NCBI GenBank assembly: GCA_001600455.1
Contig: BCKC01000004.1
Span: 1,240,001-1,304,000, forward strand
Reading direction: 5' to 3'
DNA: 64,000 bases
DNA from: Endocalyx cinctus
Lineage: Eukaryota > Ascomycota > Sordariomycetes > Amphisphaeriales > Apiosporaceae
Numbering within the stretch: the first letter of the stretch is position 1; each line of letters begins with the position of its first letter. A program made the translations under genes and the position numbers. This document shows, piece after piece, positions 23,298 through 34,237 of the stretch. The notes beneath the pieces were generated by a model. The model was not told the origin of the DNA, ran no database searches, and worked only from the letters and a program-made list of their open reading frames with translations.

Positions 23298-26200
23298 ATG
23301 AGTGACGCCACGAGAGATACCGTTGGTGATGCCAACACTACGACTGAGGATGAAAACAAGAAGCAGAAGGACGAGTTCACCCTCGAACTCAGGAACAAGC
23401 CCGAGGACATCACCAGCGCTGATATAAAAACTCCCGGATTCAACTTTCCCAGATTACACGAACCTTATACGGCACAGGTCCAGCTCATGAGAACAGTTTA
23501 CTATATCCTTGAGAAAGGTAATGGTCAGATTGGTATCCTAGAGAGCCCAACGGGCACAGTAAGTCACCTCATGGAAACGTGGTTGTTTTGCTCTCGCTTA
23601 CCAAAAATAAAACTTCAAAGGGAAAAACAATTTCCCTCATCTGCTCTTCTTTGACATGGCTCCGCGAGCACAAGAGGAAGCGTTATGAGCTTGCCGCTGA
23701 TGAGATATCTAAGAAGTTCCCGGGCGAGCCCAGCTGGGTAACTGATAAATTCTTAGAGAAGAAACAAAAAGAGCTCGTCATGCAGTGGTTCGAAAGGGAG
23801 AAGCACCTGTTAGAGATACGTCAAACCGATAAGAATTGGAAAACGAACAGAGAGATATGGCATCAATACGGAAAGAAGATAAAGAAAGGTCCCAGAATTG
23901 AGCAGAGCGATGATTACTGGCTGGTTCAGGACCAAGACGTAGCAAACCTATCCCAGAGTGATGGAAATCTGGCTGGTTTGAGTCGAGAAACTCAAAAGCT
24001 TATGGAAGATACGGGCTTCGGTACTCCGAAAAAGAACGATAAAGACATTCCAGAACAGGATGATATAAAGGTGTGAACTTTTTTTTTTTTTGTCTTTCGG
24101 TTATCACCCCCCCCCTCTCATCGAGTCGGTATTTTTTTCACTAGTCGATAACCTTGGCATTCTGATTGACAATATCTACAGATCTATTATACATCGAGAA
24201 CCCATTCACAGCTTACGCAGTTCATTAGAGAATTGTCGGATCAAAAATGGATGCCCCCTTCAGTCCCAGATTTTGCGCTCGATGATCAAACAAAACTCCC
24301 CTGGAAAAATCGCCCGAAAAAAGAGGTTGTTAGACATGTACCACTAGCCTCTCGCGAGCACCTCTGTATCAACAAATCCGTCAGCAACCTTGGATCCGCC
24401 GGCGCCATAAATGACAGATGCGCCGAACTTCAGCAGCCAAAATCGAAGGAGAAATGTCAGTATATGCTCACTCAAGATAACGTTAGTCAGATGGAGAGAC
24501 TACGTGACACCATACTGTCCGATGTTGTCGATATTGAGGACCTGCGTTTCGACGGAACCGATATACAAGCATGTCCGTATTATACCACTAGAAAGGCGAT
24601 CCCGCGCGCCGAGGTAGTCACCCTTCCCTACCCGCTTCTGTTGCAGAAGTCGGCCAGAGAGGCTTTTGGAATCAAGCTCGAAGGTAACATTGTCATCATC
24701 GACGAGGCGCACAATATCATGGATGCCGTTTCCAATGTCTTCTCATCCGAGATTAGTCTCAGTCAGCTTAGCAAAGGCAGAGTGATGCTCGAGATCTACG
24801 TGCGTAAGTTCAACAAAAGGCTTAAAGGGGGAAATCGAGCCATGGTTGCCCAGATTCTCAGAACCGTGATTACTCTGATCGAGTGGCTCGAGAAATCCAT
24901 GGCCGCAAACGTAAGTGACTCGTCGATTCGAAGGTTGATATATCCAACGCTAACAAAGAAAAAGGCGACCGAAGGTATTGTGAACCCCAACGAACTCCTG
25001 AAGGGTGTCGACAATATCAACATGTACAAGCTCATCGAGTACATTGAAGCCTCGAAGCTAGCTTATAAAATTGAAGGCTACGCCTTGCAGGCCGAGGATC
25101 AGAATCTAGGCCCAGACTTGCCGGATCACACTTCGCGCATTGCCGAATCGGCCGATGTATCGGGTAAGAACTATTACACGCCGGTGCTCCACAATGTCGT
25201 CTCGTTTCTTATTTGTCTCAACAACCTGAGTTCGGAGGGTCGTATTTTTTACCAGAACATCCCGTCGAGCAGAGGGGACAGGACTGTGGATGTGAAGCTC
25301 TCGTATCTCCTCCTGTCACCTGCCAACGCGTTTTCCGACATCGCTTCGAGCGCTAGAGCTGTCATACTTGCTGGTGGCACCATGTCGCCCTTCGGAGACT
25401 ACAAGAATCACCTGTTTCCCACCCTCCCGGACGAAAAGTTGACGACGTTAAGCTGCAAGCACTCCGTCCCCCCTCGTCAGGTATGCGCGTGGATTTTATC
25501 ATCGCGTACACCCTTCACAGACGATATGCGGAAAACGTTCGAGTTCAGTTTTAAGAGACGAAAAGACAAGAACATGATACACGAGCTTGGTGAGACGATC
25601 ATAACCATCTGTTCGACCACTCCGAAGTGGTCGGGGACGGTCGTGTTCTTCCCCAGCTACAGCTATCTGGAGGAGGTGGTGGAAGTCTGGAAAGGGATCA
25701 TGAAGCCGTTAAGAAAGTCTAACTGGGATAAGATGAAGGATATAAGGGACGTATACAGAGAGACGCGCGGCTGCGATGTCGAGACCTTGTTCTCCGAATA
25801 CAATCACTCGTGCGGCGAATGGGAAAGTTGGAAGGACTCGGTGAGACAAGAGCTTCCCAAACCGCGAGGCGCCCTTCTTCTCGCCGTCGTGGGCGGTAGA
25901 TTAAGCGAAGGTATCAACTTTGGCCATGATCTTTGCCGAAGCGCCATCATCGTGGGCTTGCCCTACCCGAACCTCAACTCTCCGGAATGGAAGGCTCGCT
26001 CCGAATACGTCGAGTCGACGACCTACGAGGCACTCTTAGCTCCAAAATCACAGCGACAGCCGCCGTCGGAGAAGGGCGCGGAGGTAGGGGAGGAGAGCAA
26101 GCCGACCATGTCGCCGGAAGAAGCCCGGAGACTGGCGAAAGAGGCGGCGCGTGAGTTCTACGAGAATGCGTGTATGCGCGCGGTCAACCAAAGCGTCGGC

Positions 26201-26392
26201 CGCGCCATCCGCTCCTCCTACGACCACTCGTCCATCATCTTCATCGACCACCGATACAGCACCGACCGCGTCAAGTCCAAACTGCCGCAGTGGATCCGCG
26301 ACTCGCTGATACCTCACAGCGAGGATCAGGGACTGAGCCAGCTAAAGGCCAAACTCAGCGTCTTCTACAAGGAAATGACCAAAATTAGATAG
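23298..26392 (+). CDS. chl1: ATP-dependent DNA helicase Chl1 (DDX11 family)
   Basis: An Fe-S XPD-like 5'-3' superfamily 2 helicase that supports sister-chromatid cohesion and genome stability. Exons 23298-23558, 23621-24070 and 24182-26392 give 973 residues. The first intron (GTAAGT...AAG) falls inside Walker A, so ESPTGT (exon 1) joins GKTISLICSSLTWL (exon 2). Motif Ia follows at the start of exon 3 (IYYTSRTHSQLTQF). Four cysteines at about 299, 317, 329 and 368 are placed to hold the Fe-S cluster. The DEAH box is VIIDEAHNIMDA (about 411-414). Later helicase motifs are GGRLSEGINF, VGLPYPN and the motif VI sequence QSVGRAIRSSYD. Length agrees with fungal Chl1 (about 850-1000). Confidence 0.95.
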
Positions 26393-26697
26393 ATCTGTCT
26401 GGTCTGTTCATGCCTACGTATCCCCCCCCCCCCCTCCTTCTATCGATTCAACTCTGTGAATGGGAAGAATAAGAAATAATTGCGGATGAATAGGTTCGCT
26501 ACATCATAGGACATTGCATTGCATGGTTACAAGGAGTTTTTTTCATGGTTTGACACGTTGGAGAGGGTTTGCATGCGTTCGATAACGAGGAGAGATGATA
26601 CCACCCACCAACTTAATTACCTTTGTATTCTGTCTTCTGGACCGGAGGGAGTTTGATAACATTGTCTATGGATAGGATCGGATATGGACTTGTTTTC
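26393..26697. other. 3' region of chl1
   Basis: Follows the chl1 stop and includes a C11-type run at about 26422-26434. No gene seen. Confidence 0.4.
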
Positions 26698-27005
26698 TTT
26701 TTCTTTTCTTTTCTTTTCTTTTCTTTTCTTTTCTTTTCTTTTCTTTTCTTTTCTTTTCTTTTCTTTTCTTTTCTTTTCTTTTCTTTTCTTTTCNNNNNNN
26801 NNNNNNNNNNNNNNNNNNNNNNNNNNNNNNNNNNNNNNNNNNNNNNNNNNNNNNNNNNNNNNNNNNNNNNNNNNNNNNNNNNNNNNNNNNNNNTTTTCTT
26901 TTCTTTTCTTTTCTTTTCTTTTCTTTTCTTTTCTTTTCTTTTCTTTTCTTTTCTTTTCTTTTCTTTTCTTTTCTTTTCTTTTCTTTTCTTCTTTTCTTCT
27001 TTTCA
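26698..27005. repeat. TTTTC pentanucleotide microsatellite interrupted by an assembly gap
   Basis: Perfect TTTTC repeats cover both flanks of a run of exactly 100 N at 26794-26893; the size of 100 suggests a placeholder, so the true array length is unknown. The last units degrade to TTTTCTTC. All long frames across this region are repeat artefacts. Confidence 0.95.
26794..26893. other. assembly gap (100 N)
   Basis: One hundred undetermined bases within the TTTTC array. Confidence 0.99.
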
Positions 27006-27451
27006 GTCCGTACTTCCTTCTTATCTATCAGTCTCGGCAGATGGGTAGGATCGATGTAACCTAAGACTATGGGGCAGCCATGGGTCATATCATGGAACAT
27101 AGTCGATGGACGGGCTTGTTTTTGTTTGCGGTTGATAGGTTATCTACTTAGTAGTATGCCGGTAAATAATTAGGTAATAAAGTGAGAAAAATGGTTGATG
27201 AAAGAAAAAACGCGACTTCGTGGTATCAACTTATAAGATAATATACTGACAATCAAAAGTGAAAAGGGAATCAATCCACTAAAATAAAGTCAAAAGCAGG
27301 ATGTCACCACCGACCGACTGTTCATGATACGTATCATTATTGCTCCTTTGGAAAAAAAAAAACCCAGCCCTTGATCATCAACTCCTTCCCACCCCGACCA
27401 AACCAAAGACCTTTCAAAAGAAACTCTCTGCCTCTCTATTACCCCCCTTCC
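27006..27451. other. intergenic region right of the microsatellite
   Basis: About 450 nt with no supported gene; probably the 3' region of the minus-strand gene that follows. Confidence 0.45.
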
Positions 27452-28348
27452 TCAAAAGTTATGACTCGTAAAATAGGAAACCTCCGTTCCCACCAACCCA
27501 TCTTCACCATCCAAACTTACCACCTCCTTTTTCTCATCTCCTTCTACGATCTTCTCAACCGCCACCAGAACCCTGCAAGGTCTCCCCCTATACCTAACCT
27601 CGCTCTCGACGGACCAACCCATCGTGATCACCGTCTCCCCCTTCTCCTTCTTCAGCTTCGTCTCCACCCTCTCCTCCTCGACCTCGCCCTCGAAATAATA
27701 ACTCCTCATCTCCACCGTCTCCCCGTCCCGCAAGCGCAGAGGCCACCTCCTGTCCCGGAACGGCACGTGGAAGATAACGACGGGGCCCGCGTTCGCGGCC
27801 GATTCCGTTACCTCTCCCTCCCCTTCGGAAGGAGGGGCGGCGGCGGACATGTCGAGGATCGCGCTCAGCTGCCCGACCATGCGGTGATGGGCTTCGGCGT
27901 TGGCTTCGAAGGCCTCGTGGGCCGAGATGGAGGCCCAGGTCATAAAGGTGGTGTACACGTTCCTCTCGGGGTTAGGAGAGGAAGAGGAAGAAGAAGAGGA
28001 GGAATAAGCTCCTCCCACGCCGCCCAAGTACCCGTCCTGGGAAGCCGCTACGGCGAAGCAGTCGGCCAAGACGTCCCGGACAGTTTTTGAATCGAGGGCG
28101 GGGTTAAGGGTGAGGTAGATGATCTCGGTGATGATCTCCTCGTCATTCTCCTCCGCTTCGTCGCCGCTAGTGGAAGGAGTAGAGACGGTAGTTTTCTTAT
28201 CGTCTACCACTACTGCTTGGGTCGGTATCTGCCGTTTCGATTTCGCGGCGATGCCAAGATAGGAAGAGAGGCGTTTATAGCACCTGGATAAGACGGGAGA
28301 GGAAGAGAGTGGAACAAGGTTAAGGCGACGGGAATTTTGTATCTCCAT
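27452..28348 (-). CDS. uncharacterised protein, possibly with an ABM-like alpha/beta barrel
   Basis: A single-exon frame of 298 residues with an ATG at 28348 and good codon structure. I do not recognise the family. The N-terminus (about 1-40) is Arg/Ser/Leu-rich and free of acidic residues after Glu2, like a mitochondrial presequence. Residues 70-165 (IITEIIYLTLNP, VYTTFMTWAS, HHRMVGQLSAIL) have an alternating strand-helix pattern like dimeric alpha/beta-barrel (antibiotic-biosynthesis-monooxygenase-like) proteins; a second half (about 190-280, VVIFHVPF, VITMGWSV, CRVLVAVEKI) may repeat it. A Ser9 run at about 118 is encoded by a degenerate AGG-type microsatellite. The plus-strand frame at 27371-28090 is its shadow. 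Confidence 0.6.
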   Translation of the reverse strand: MEIQNSRRLNLVPLSSSPVLSRCYKRLSSYLGIAAKSKRQIPTQAVVVDDKKTTVSTPSTSGDEAEENDEEIITEIIYLTLNPALDSKTVRDVLADCFAVAASQDGYLGGVGGAYSSSSSSSSSPNPERNVYTTFMTWASISAHEAFEANAEAHHRMVGQLSAILDMSAAAPPSEGEGEVTESAANAGPVVIFHVPFRDRRWPLRLRDGETVEMRSYYFEGEVEEERVETKLKKEKGETVITMGWSVESEVRYRGRPCRVLVAVEKIVEGDEKKEVVSLDGEDGLVGTEVSYFTSHNF

Positions 28349-31300
28349 CGTTATGTATGTATGTATGTGTATGAATGATATTCTTTAGTAAAAGAAAAGA
28401 GAGACAGAGAAAATCTTGCGTCCAGGTATGTATATAGAAGAGGTAAGGTGGAAGGAAGTATATAAGTATATAAATAACTACCCGCAATTAACAGATTAAA
28501 ATAAAAAGATAAAAACTAAGCGCAATGAACAAAAAAAAAAAGAGGATATCGATCGGTCAATATATCTTCAGTGGGTTTAGTTTTACCGATAAGCTCACGA
28601 TCAGAAGATATTGTTTAATTAAAGGAGGGTGGATGACGAACCAAAAAAATATATTATAACATTTCACAAGATAAAAAGTCCAAGAGAGAGGGATAAAAAA
28701 ACACGAAAGAGGTGCATAGGTATATTTAATTCTATGCCGAGTGTATCACAGAGCTAATCCAAAGATGAGAGAAAAGAAGAACCCAATGTATGGTTTACTA
28801 TTTTCTTACCTTAGCTTATTTATTATTGCCCGCGTAACCAAGACGTTCGCGGAAAGAAAGAGAATCGGTCCCCTCTCACCCCTTCTCTTGTCCAATGTTA
28901 CGCGCGAGGAAGACAAGGTAAGCAAAGGTTCAAGGGGGGTGGTACATACATATGCAAGCACTAAGTTATCACGATCCTTCCCGCTTAAGACGGATCATCT
29001 CGAAGGAGAGAGGGAGAGAGGGAGAGAGGGAGAGAGAGGAAGTGGGTAAAACCAAGAAAGTAAGATAGTAAAATAGAAAGATGATATGCCTAGGTAGGTA
29101 TATGTACATAGCAAAGAGGATAGACAAAAACTAAGTTTACCAATTAACCAATAAGCCAGCCTCGTGTCGAAACCTGGTCCTTGGAACTCTCGAGATCTAG
29201 TATATAAGCAGGTTAGCTAAATCGGATTACGTAGCATTTCGGTTTCGAAAGAGAAGAGATGAAGAAGAGGTCTTATCCTTTTCTTTTTATCGTTGGTAAT
29301 ATTCATCGATAATGCAATCGACTAAGTAACTAAGTGACCAAGTAACCAAGTAACTAAAAAAGAAAACACACGATGAATTCATGATAAGACGTTTTATACG
29401 AAGGGGAGTTTTGGTTGTTGGGTCTTGTCAAAGAAACAAAATAGGAAGTACCGAAGAGCCAAGCAGCTGTAACGGGGTCAATTTAAACCCCACATCACGT
29501 AACATGGCAAGATGGCAACTGGGCAACTGGATGCAAACATGCCAACGTGCCAACGTGCATGGGATGCATTACCACGCACATGGGTTTTATGCACCTATTT
29601 ATTACGACTATGTCAAAACCCATCACACCGGGAACTTTGAACTCGAACAAGGGGAGATAATTAAAATAAATGGAACCAGGGGAAAGAAAAAAGAGGTACG
29701 CTACAAGTGAGTATATGCTTAAATAACGTAAAATAGTACCTAGGCACTTAGGTATTAATATATCAATTACCGAATACCAATACTTGATTTCTTGTTCTTG
29801 TTTTCCTCCTTCGGTCAACCAACTAAGGTATAGAAATGTAACAAGAGTATATGATCCTTTTACGCCAACCCTCTCGGTGCGGTCTGTGCTAAATTGGCAT
29901 CACAAAATATTCTCGGCTGCCCAGGCTGCCTGGCTACTAGGTCACCGTATCAAAATACGTAATAAAATGATAAATAATTTTTTTTTTTAAAAAAAAAAAA
30001 ACCTCCAAGTCCAGTTTCCTTAGTCAGCGTACACGAACCCTTCCGAACCCGAAGGTATCGTCAATTACCGACATTTATCTATTTATAGCAACAAAACAGC
30101 CACCTCACCTACTATCCATCTACCCACTTCATCTCTTACCCTCTACGTGTACTCCATAGTACGTGATCTACACTATGTCTTTCTGTCTACAGTATCTCAG
30201 AAAGAGACACTTCCAGGAATCACCCGACCCGGAGTCAATCACTCAAGATAACCGAGTCTTCCTTACAGATAAGTAAATAAAAAGATCCAGTAAGTAAGAT
30301 TTGTCACCTTTTCAATCATCAATCGATCTTTAGATATTCTCATTCTCGAAAAACGGCGGATATATATTTTTCTTTTTGGCATTTGGGAGAGAGTTTTTTT
30401 TTTTTTTTTGGTTTTGGTTTGGGGTTTTTTTTTTAATAGACCAACCACCCACCGAAAACTCCGCTTAGCAGTTCGTTTCCTAACCCGTATGATTTCCATC
30501 CACCCTTTCTCGCCTTCTCTGCTCTAAATGTGGAAAAAAAGAAAGAAAGAAAAAACAAAATTCAAATGATTATATATAAATGGACGAAAAAAAAAAAAAA
30601 AAAACTCTCTGTGCCTCCGCTGAGAACCACCTCCCCAGGTGAGATTAATCATTAACCAGTCATCAAACCAGTATGCCGAACCACACTTTTTTTTTATTTG
30701 CCTATCCGGATGATATGAAAAAGAAGAGAGATAAACAAAGAGGCAACGAAAATTAGAAAAGAAGCAGAAAAATATGCTGAAAATGCCTGAGAATGCCGTA
30801 AACATGTATCTTGAGTATGCAAGTTTTCGTTGTATAAAGGAGATGTGATAAGATAAAAAAGAAAAAAAAAAACAGTATGGGGAACAGTCCGACTTTTTTT
30901 TCCACCTCATCCCGCTCTCATACCCTAGCCTAACCTGTATTCATGCTTTTTGTTTCCCTGTTCTATCCTGACCCTGTAGTCCTGTGTTCCTGCTTCGTTA
31001 CACATTGTCGAACCTCTCAGGTGGGGGTTTCCCCTCGCCAGCGCGTATGTGCCCTTCTTGTTCAATAGCTCGATAGAAACCGACTATTCGTCCATCAGTT
31101 AACAGGGAAGTTTCGTCAAGTTGTCTCGGTCTGCTGAGCCCACTCATGTCTGGCTGTGTCCTTGGATCACACGAGAAAATGATATGAGTCCGGGAAGCAC
31201 TCTTCTATTTCCACCAAGGCATGATGAGCAGCACATGAGTTGATTAATGGCATGGATATGGCCGGCCGAACAAATAAAATAAAAGAAACATTGCCGGTCG

Positions 31301-31441
31301 TGAAGTCGTTAATTAGCAAGCCGTGTTTAGCTCGATGTCTTCTTTAGCTCGTCGCGTTTCGTGGCAAGAAAAAAAATAGTATCTAGACCAAACACGTCCT
31401 GGTAATAGTATTCGCTTACTCGTCGTTCAAACCCTCTCATC
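28349..31441. other. intergenic region, no gene recognised
   Basis: About 3.1 kb, AT-rich, with many A/T runs, a GAGAGG(GA) tract at about 29005-29040 and an (A)ACTAAGT/ACCAAGTA octamer run at about 29322-29357. The right end (about 31000-31441) is probably the 3' region of the CCCH gene. The longest frames have no recognisable similarity. Confidence 0.45.
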
Positions 31442-33929
31442 TCATCTTCCACTGCTCACGCCGATGCTATTGCCACCTCGTCCGTTCGTCGAGGTACCGG
31501 CGCTATCATCCTTCTTTCCAGGTCCCGACACCGCACCCGCGTAGCTAGAGTTACCCCAAACACTCATGGCGGAACCGACAACCGACGTCCTCTTCTTGGC
31601 TCGCACGGTGCTGTCTCGTTCTCTTTCGGCATCCTCGTCCATGCTGAAAACAAACTCGCCGTCTTCGCCACCGATCGGAGTAGCGTATCGCGCACTCGAG
31701 CTGATTGAGCTGTTGCTTACGTGCCTTTCGCTGGCACTGCGGCCTCCGTTCGACGGCCGCGAGGTATGGCCTTGAGGGTGCAGCATAGGTGATTCCCCTC
31801 CGTTATTACCTTCAATTCGGGTGCGTTGTAGCTGCTGAGACAGCGCGCTCAGGCCTTCGAGGCTATCGGATCGCCTGTTGGCGTGTGGCCTTACCAGCTC
31901 GGCACTGAGGCTGGACTGGCGTAGGGGACTGCCGACGTGACCGAAAGCGCCCGCATTAGCTGCCGCAGCGTGCTTCTTCGCCTCGTGTTCTTCGTACTGA
32001 CGCTGGAAGAGGGGCCCCCATCGACTCGGGCTCGACGCCATCGGGCTACCGAATTTAGATGTAGTCTCGGCGTTTGGTGTGCCCGCGCCACTCATACCCG
32101 CGATACCCGGAGAGGCGCCGTTCCCTCGACTTCCGTGGCCGTTCACGTCGTCGTCGGCTCGCGAACCTCGGCGAGCTTTTTCCGCCGGGGTTAAGAGATC
32201 CTTCAGATTGTCGGGTAAGTAATCCTCCTCCAGGAAGGGGAACTCGGACTCCCAGTCACGGTCGATAGCACTGACTATGGCTCGAGGTGCGCTGCTGCTA
32301 AGAATCTTAGTCTTAGCAGCGCGACTCGAATGCATCTGGCGTCTACCGAAGTATTCCTCGGCCGGCTGGGCCGGCGGAGAGGAACCGACGGCGGCAGACA
32401 AATGTTCGTTGCTACCAAAAGCAGAGTGGCGAAGGCGTTGGAGAGCTTCGGACGTACGCGACTCTTTAGCCATGTTCAAAGAGGGCGAAGGTGAGTCGAG
32501 TCCAAATTGCGAAGGAACAGAGGCGGGGAATGGACCGGCGGGATATCGAGCAGCATTCGAGATACCGTTCGAGTCGAACGAGGCGGGGAGTGGGGCATCG
32601 AGGACGGAAAGACCTTTCGCCGTTATAGGGGAGAGACCGAGACCCAGTCGCGACGGATCTTCTTCTCGAGGAGAACCATATTGAGAACTTGTATGAGAGT
32701 AAGTAGTGTCAATTGTTGGTACATTTTCGAGACTGGGTTGGCGATCGATGGTCTGGTAGGTTTCGCTGGGAGAAATCGGATAACCGTACGATGTATTATA
32801 TGGAGCGGAGGCGTCGGCGCGCATGAAAGAGTTGGTTAAAGCGCTGCTGGTGTTGCTGTATGCAGTAGGGTTGATTCGGTTGCCGATATGCATAGGTTGA
32901 CCTATAGTGATTCCATTCTTTCCGTAGTTGATCCTTCTACCATCGGCGAGGACGTGAACATTGGCGCATTTCGGCCCAAATTTACAGTTTCCCTATTAGT
33001 CAAATTTTTTTTATTAGACTGTTAGTTATTCCCATCTTCTCTTCTTTTTTTTTCTTAATAAATTTGAGAAGTCTTCTAATATAAAATTAATTGCTTTTTT
33101 TCTTTCTTTCTTACCTTGGCAAAATATTTACACACAGTCTCGGCGGCGCTTCCGAGATCATGGCTGAAAGGACAAGCTGATCCAGCTTGGCAAGCTCCCT
33201 GGCGAAAGAACTTACAAGGTACATGAGAAGTGTCTAATGATTGAAAAATTAATTACGTTAGTAATTCGCAAAATGGGAGAAGAATTAACCACAGAAGAAA
33301 AAGAAAGAAAGAAAGAAAGAGAGAGAAAAATTAAACAAAGAAAAATACAGAAAAAGATAAAAATCTAACTTACTAGGTGGACTTCTGGGGCCGTCAAAGC
33401 GAGCACCTTGCGAAGGTGGTACAGCATTCATAGCGGATGTTTGAGATGGAATATTAAGACTACCGGACCTCATGTGACGATATTCTGACATTTTACGGAT
33501 GGTCTCGCCACTCGAATTGGAATTCGAAGACGAGACAGAGATCGAAGGGGCAATCGTCGAATAATATTGAAAAGGTCGGTCGGAAGAAGATTTCTTTTTG
33601 TGTAAGATTAAATGAGAATTAGAATTTGATGATCGAACTTGTTGGTGCTGCGGATTTTGGATCGGGTTCGATTGTTGATGTTGCTGATGATGAGAATGAA
33701 GCTGGTGAAATTGAGGATTTTGAGAATTCTGGTTATGATGTTGATTATATTGGTGGTGTTGTTGTTGTTGTTGTTGATATTGGTGTGGATTCAGAATTTG
33801 TGGTTGTGAATAGGAATGCGAATGAGAAGTAGGAGGAGTAGATAGAGAGGATAATGAAGATAATGAGGATTGTGAAGATAGTGGAGGGGCTACCTGAGAT
33901 GCTACGGATGAGGAGAGCATTTCGGGCAT
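31442..33929 (-). CDS. CCCH-type zinc finger protein (Cps3/Lee1-like), start uncertain
   Basis: A probable RNA- or DNA-binding regulator. Exons 33374-33929, 33115-33233 and 31442-32992 join in phase. Finger 1 is CKFFRQGACQAGSACPFSH and finger 2 is CKYFAKGNCKFGPKCANVH, both C-x7-C-x5-C-x3-H; an intron separates the halves of finger 2 after the Lys. Two closely spaced fingers with this spacing occur in the Cps3/Lee1 group of fungi. The N-terminal 185 residues are Ser-, Gln- and His-rich (QQQQQQHH), and the long C-terminus is Ser/Gly/Ala-rich and disordered. With the ATG at 33929 the product is 741 residues. The frame continues seven codons upstream to a GTG at 33950 next to a CAG acceptor-like site, so a further 5' exon is likely. 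The 5' end is duplicated in tandem. Confidence 0.85.
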
Positions 33930-34237
33930 AAAATCTGCATAAACATCCACTGGGGAGATGCTTATCGCAAATTCTTAGTGGTTGGTTATCGAGGGGTTGG
34001 GGGGGGGGGGGGGTTTTTTTGTGGTTGTGAATAGGAATGCGAATGAGAAGTAGGAGGAGTAGATAGAGAGGATAATGAAGATAATGAGGATTGTGAAGAT
34101 AGTGGAGGGGCTACCTGAGATGCTACGGATGAGGAGAGCATTTCGGGCATAAAATCTGCATAAACATCCACTGGGGAGATGCTTATCGCAAATTCTTAGT
34201 GGTTGGTTATCGAGGGGGGGGGGGGGGGGGGGGGGGG
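33798..34237. repeat. tandem duplication (about 199 bp x2) with poly-G boundaries
   Basis: 33798-33996 recurs essentially unchanged at 34019-34217, an offset of 221 nt. Copy 1 ends in a run of 15 G (33999-34013) followed by seven T; copy 2 runs straight into about 24 G (34214-34237). The unit contains the first roughly 45 codons of the CCCH gene and its leader, so copy 2 also encodes the same N-terminus on the minus strand (frame 33986-34171) and then runs into poly-Pro from the G run. It may be real or an assembly artefact at a homopolymer. Confidence 0.9.

Noticed and set aside
26623..27100. Frames of 126-144 codons across the TTTTC array
   Set aside because: Repetitive Phe-Ser-Leu or Lys-Glu-Lys products of a microsatellite and a run of N; not genes.
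27371..28090. Plus-strand frame of 239 codons
   Set aside because: Antisense shadow of the 298-residue minus-strand gene; Pro/Arg/His-rich composition.
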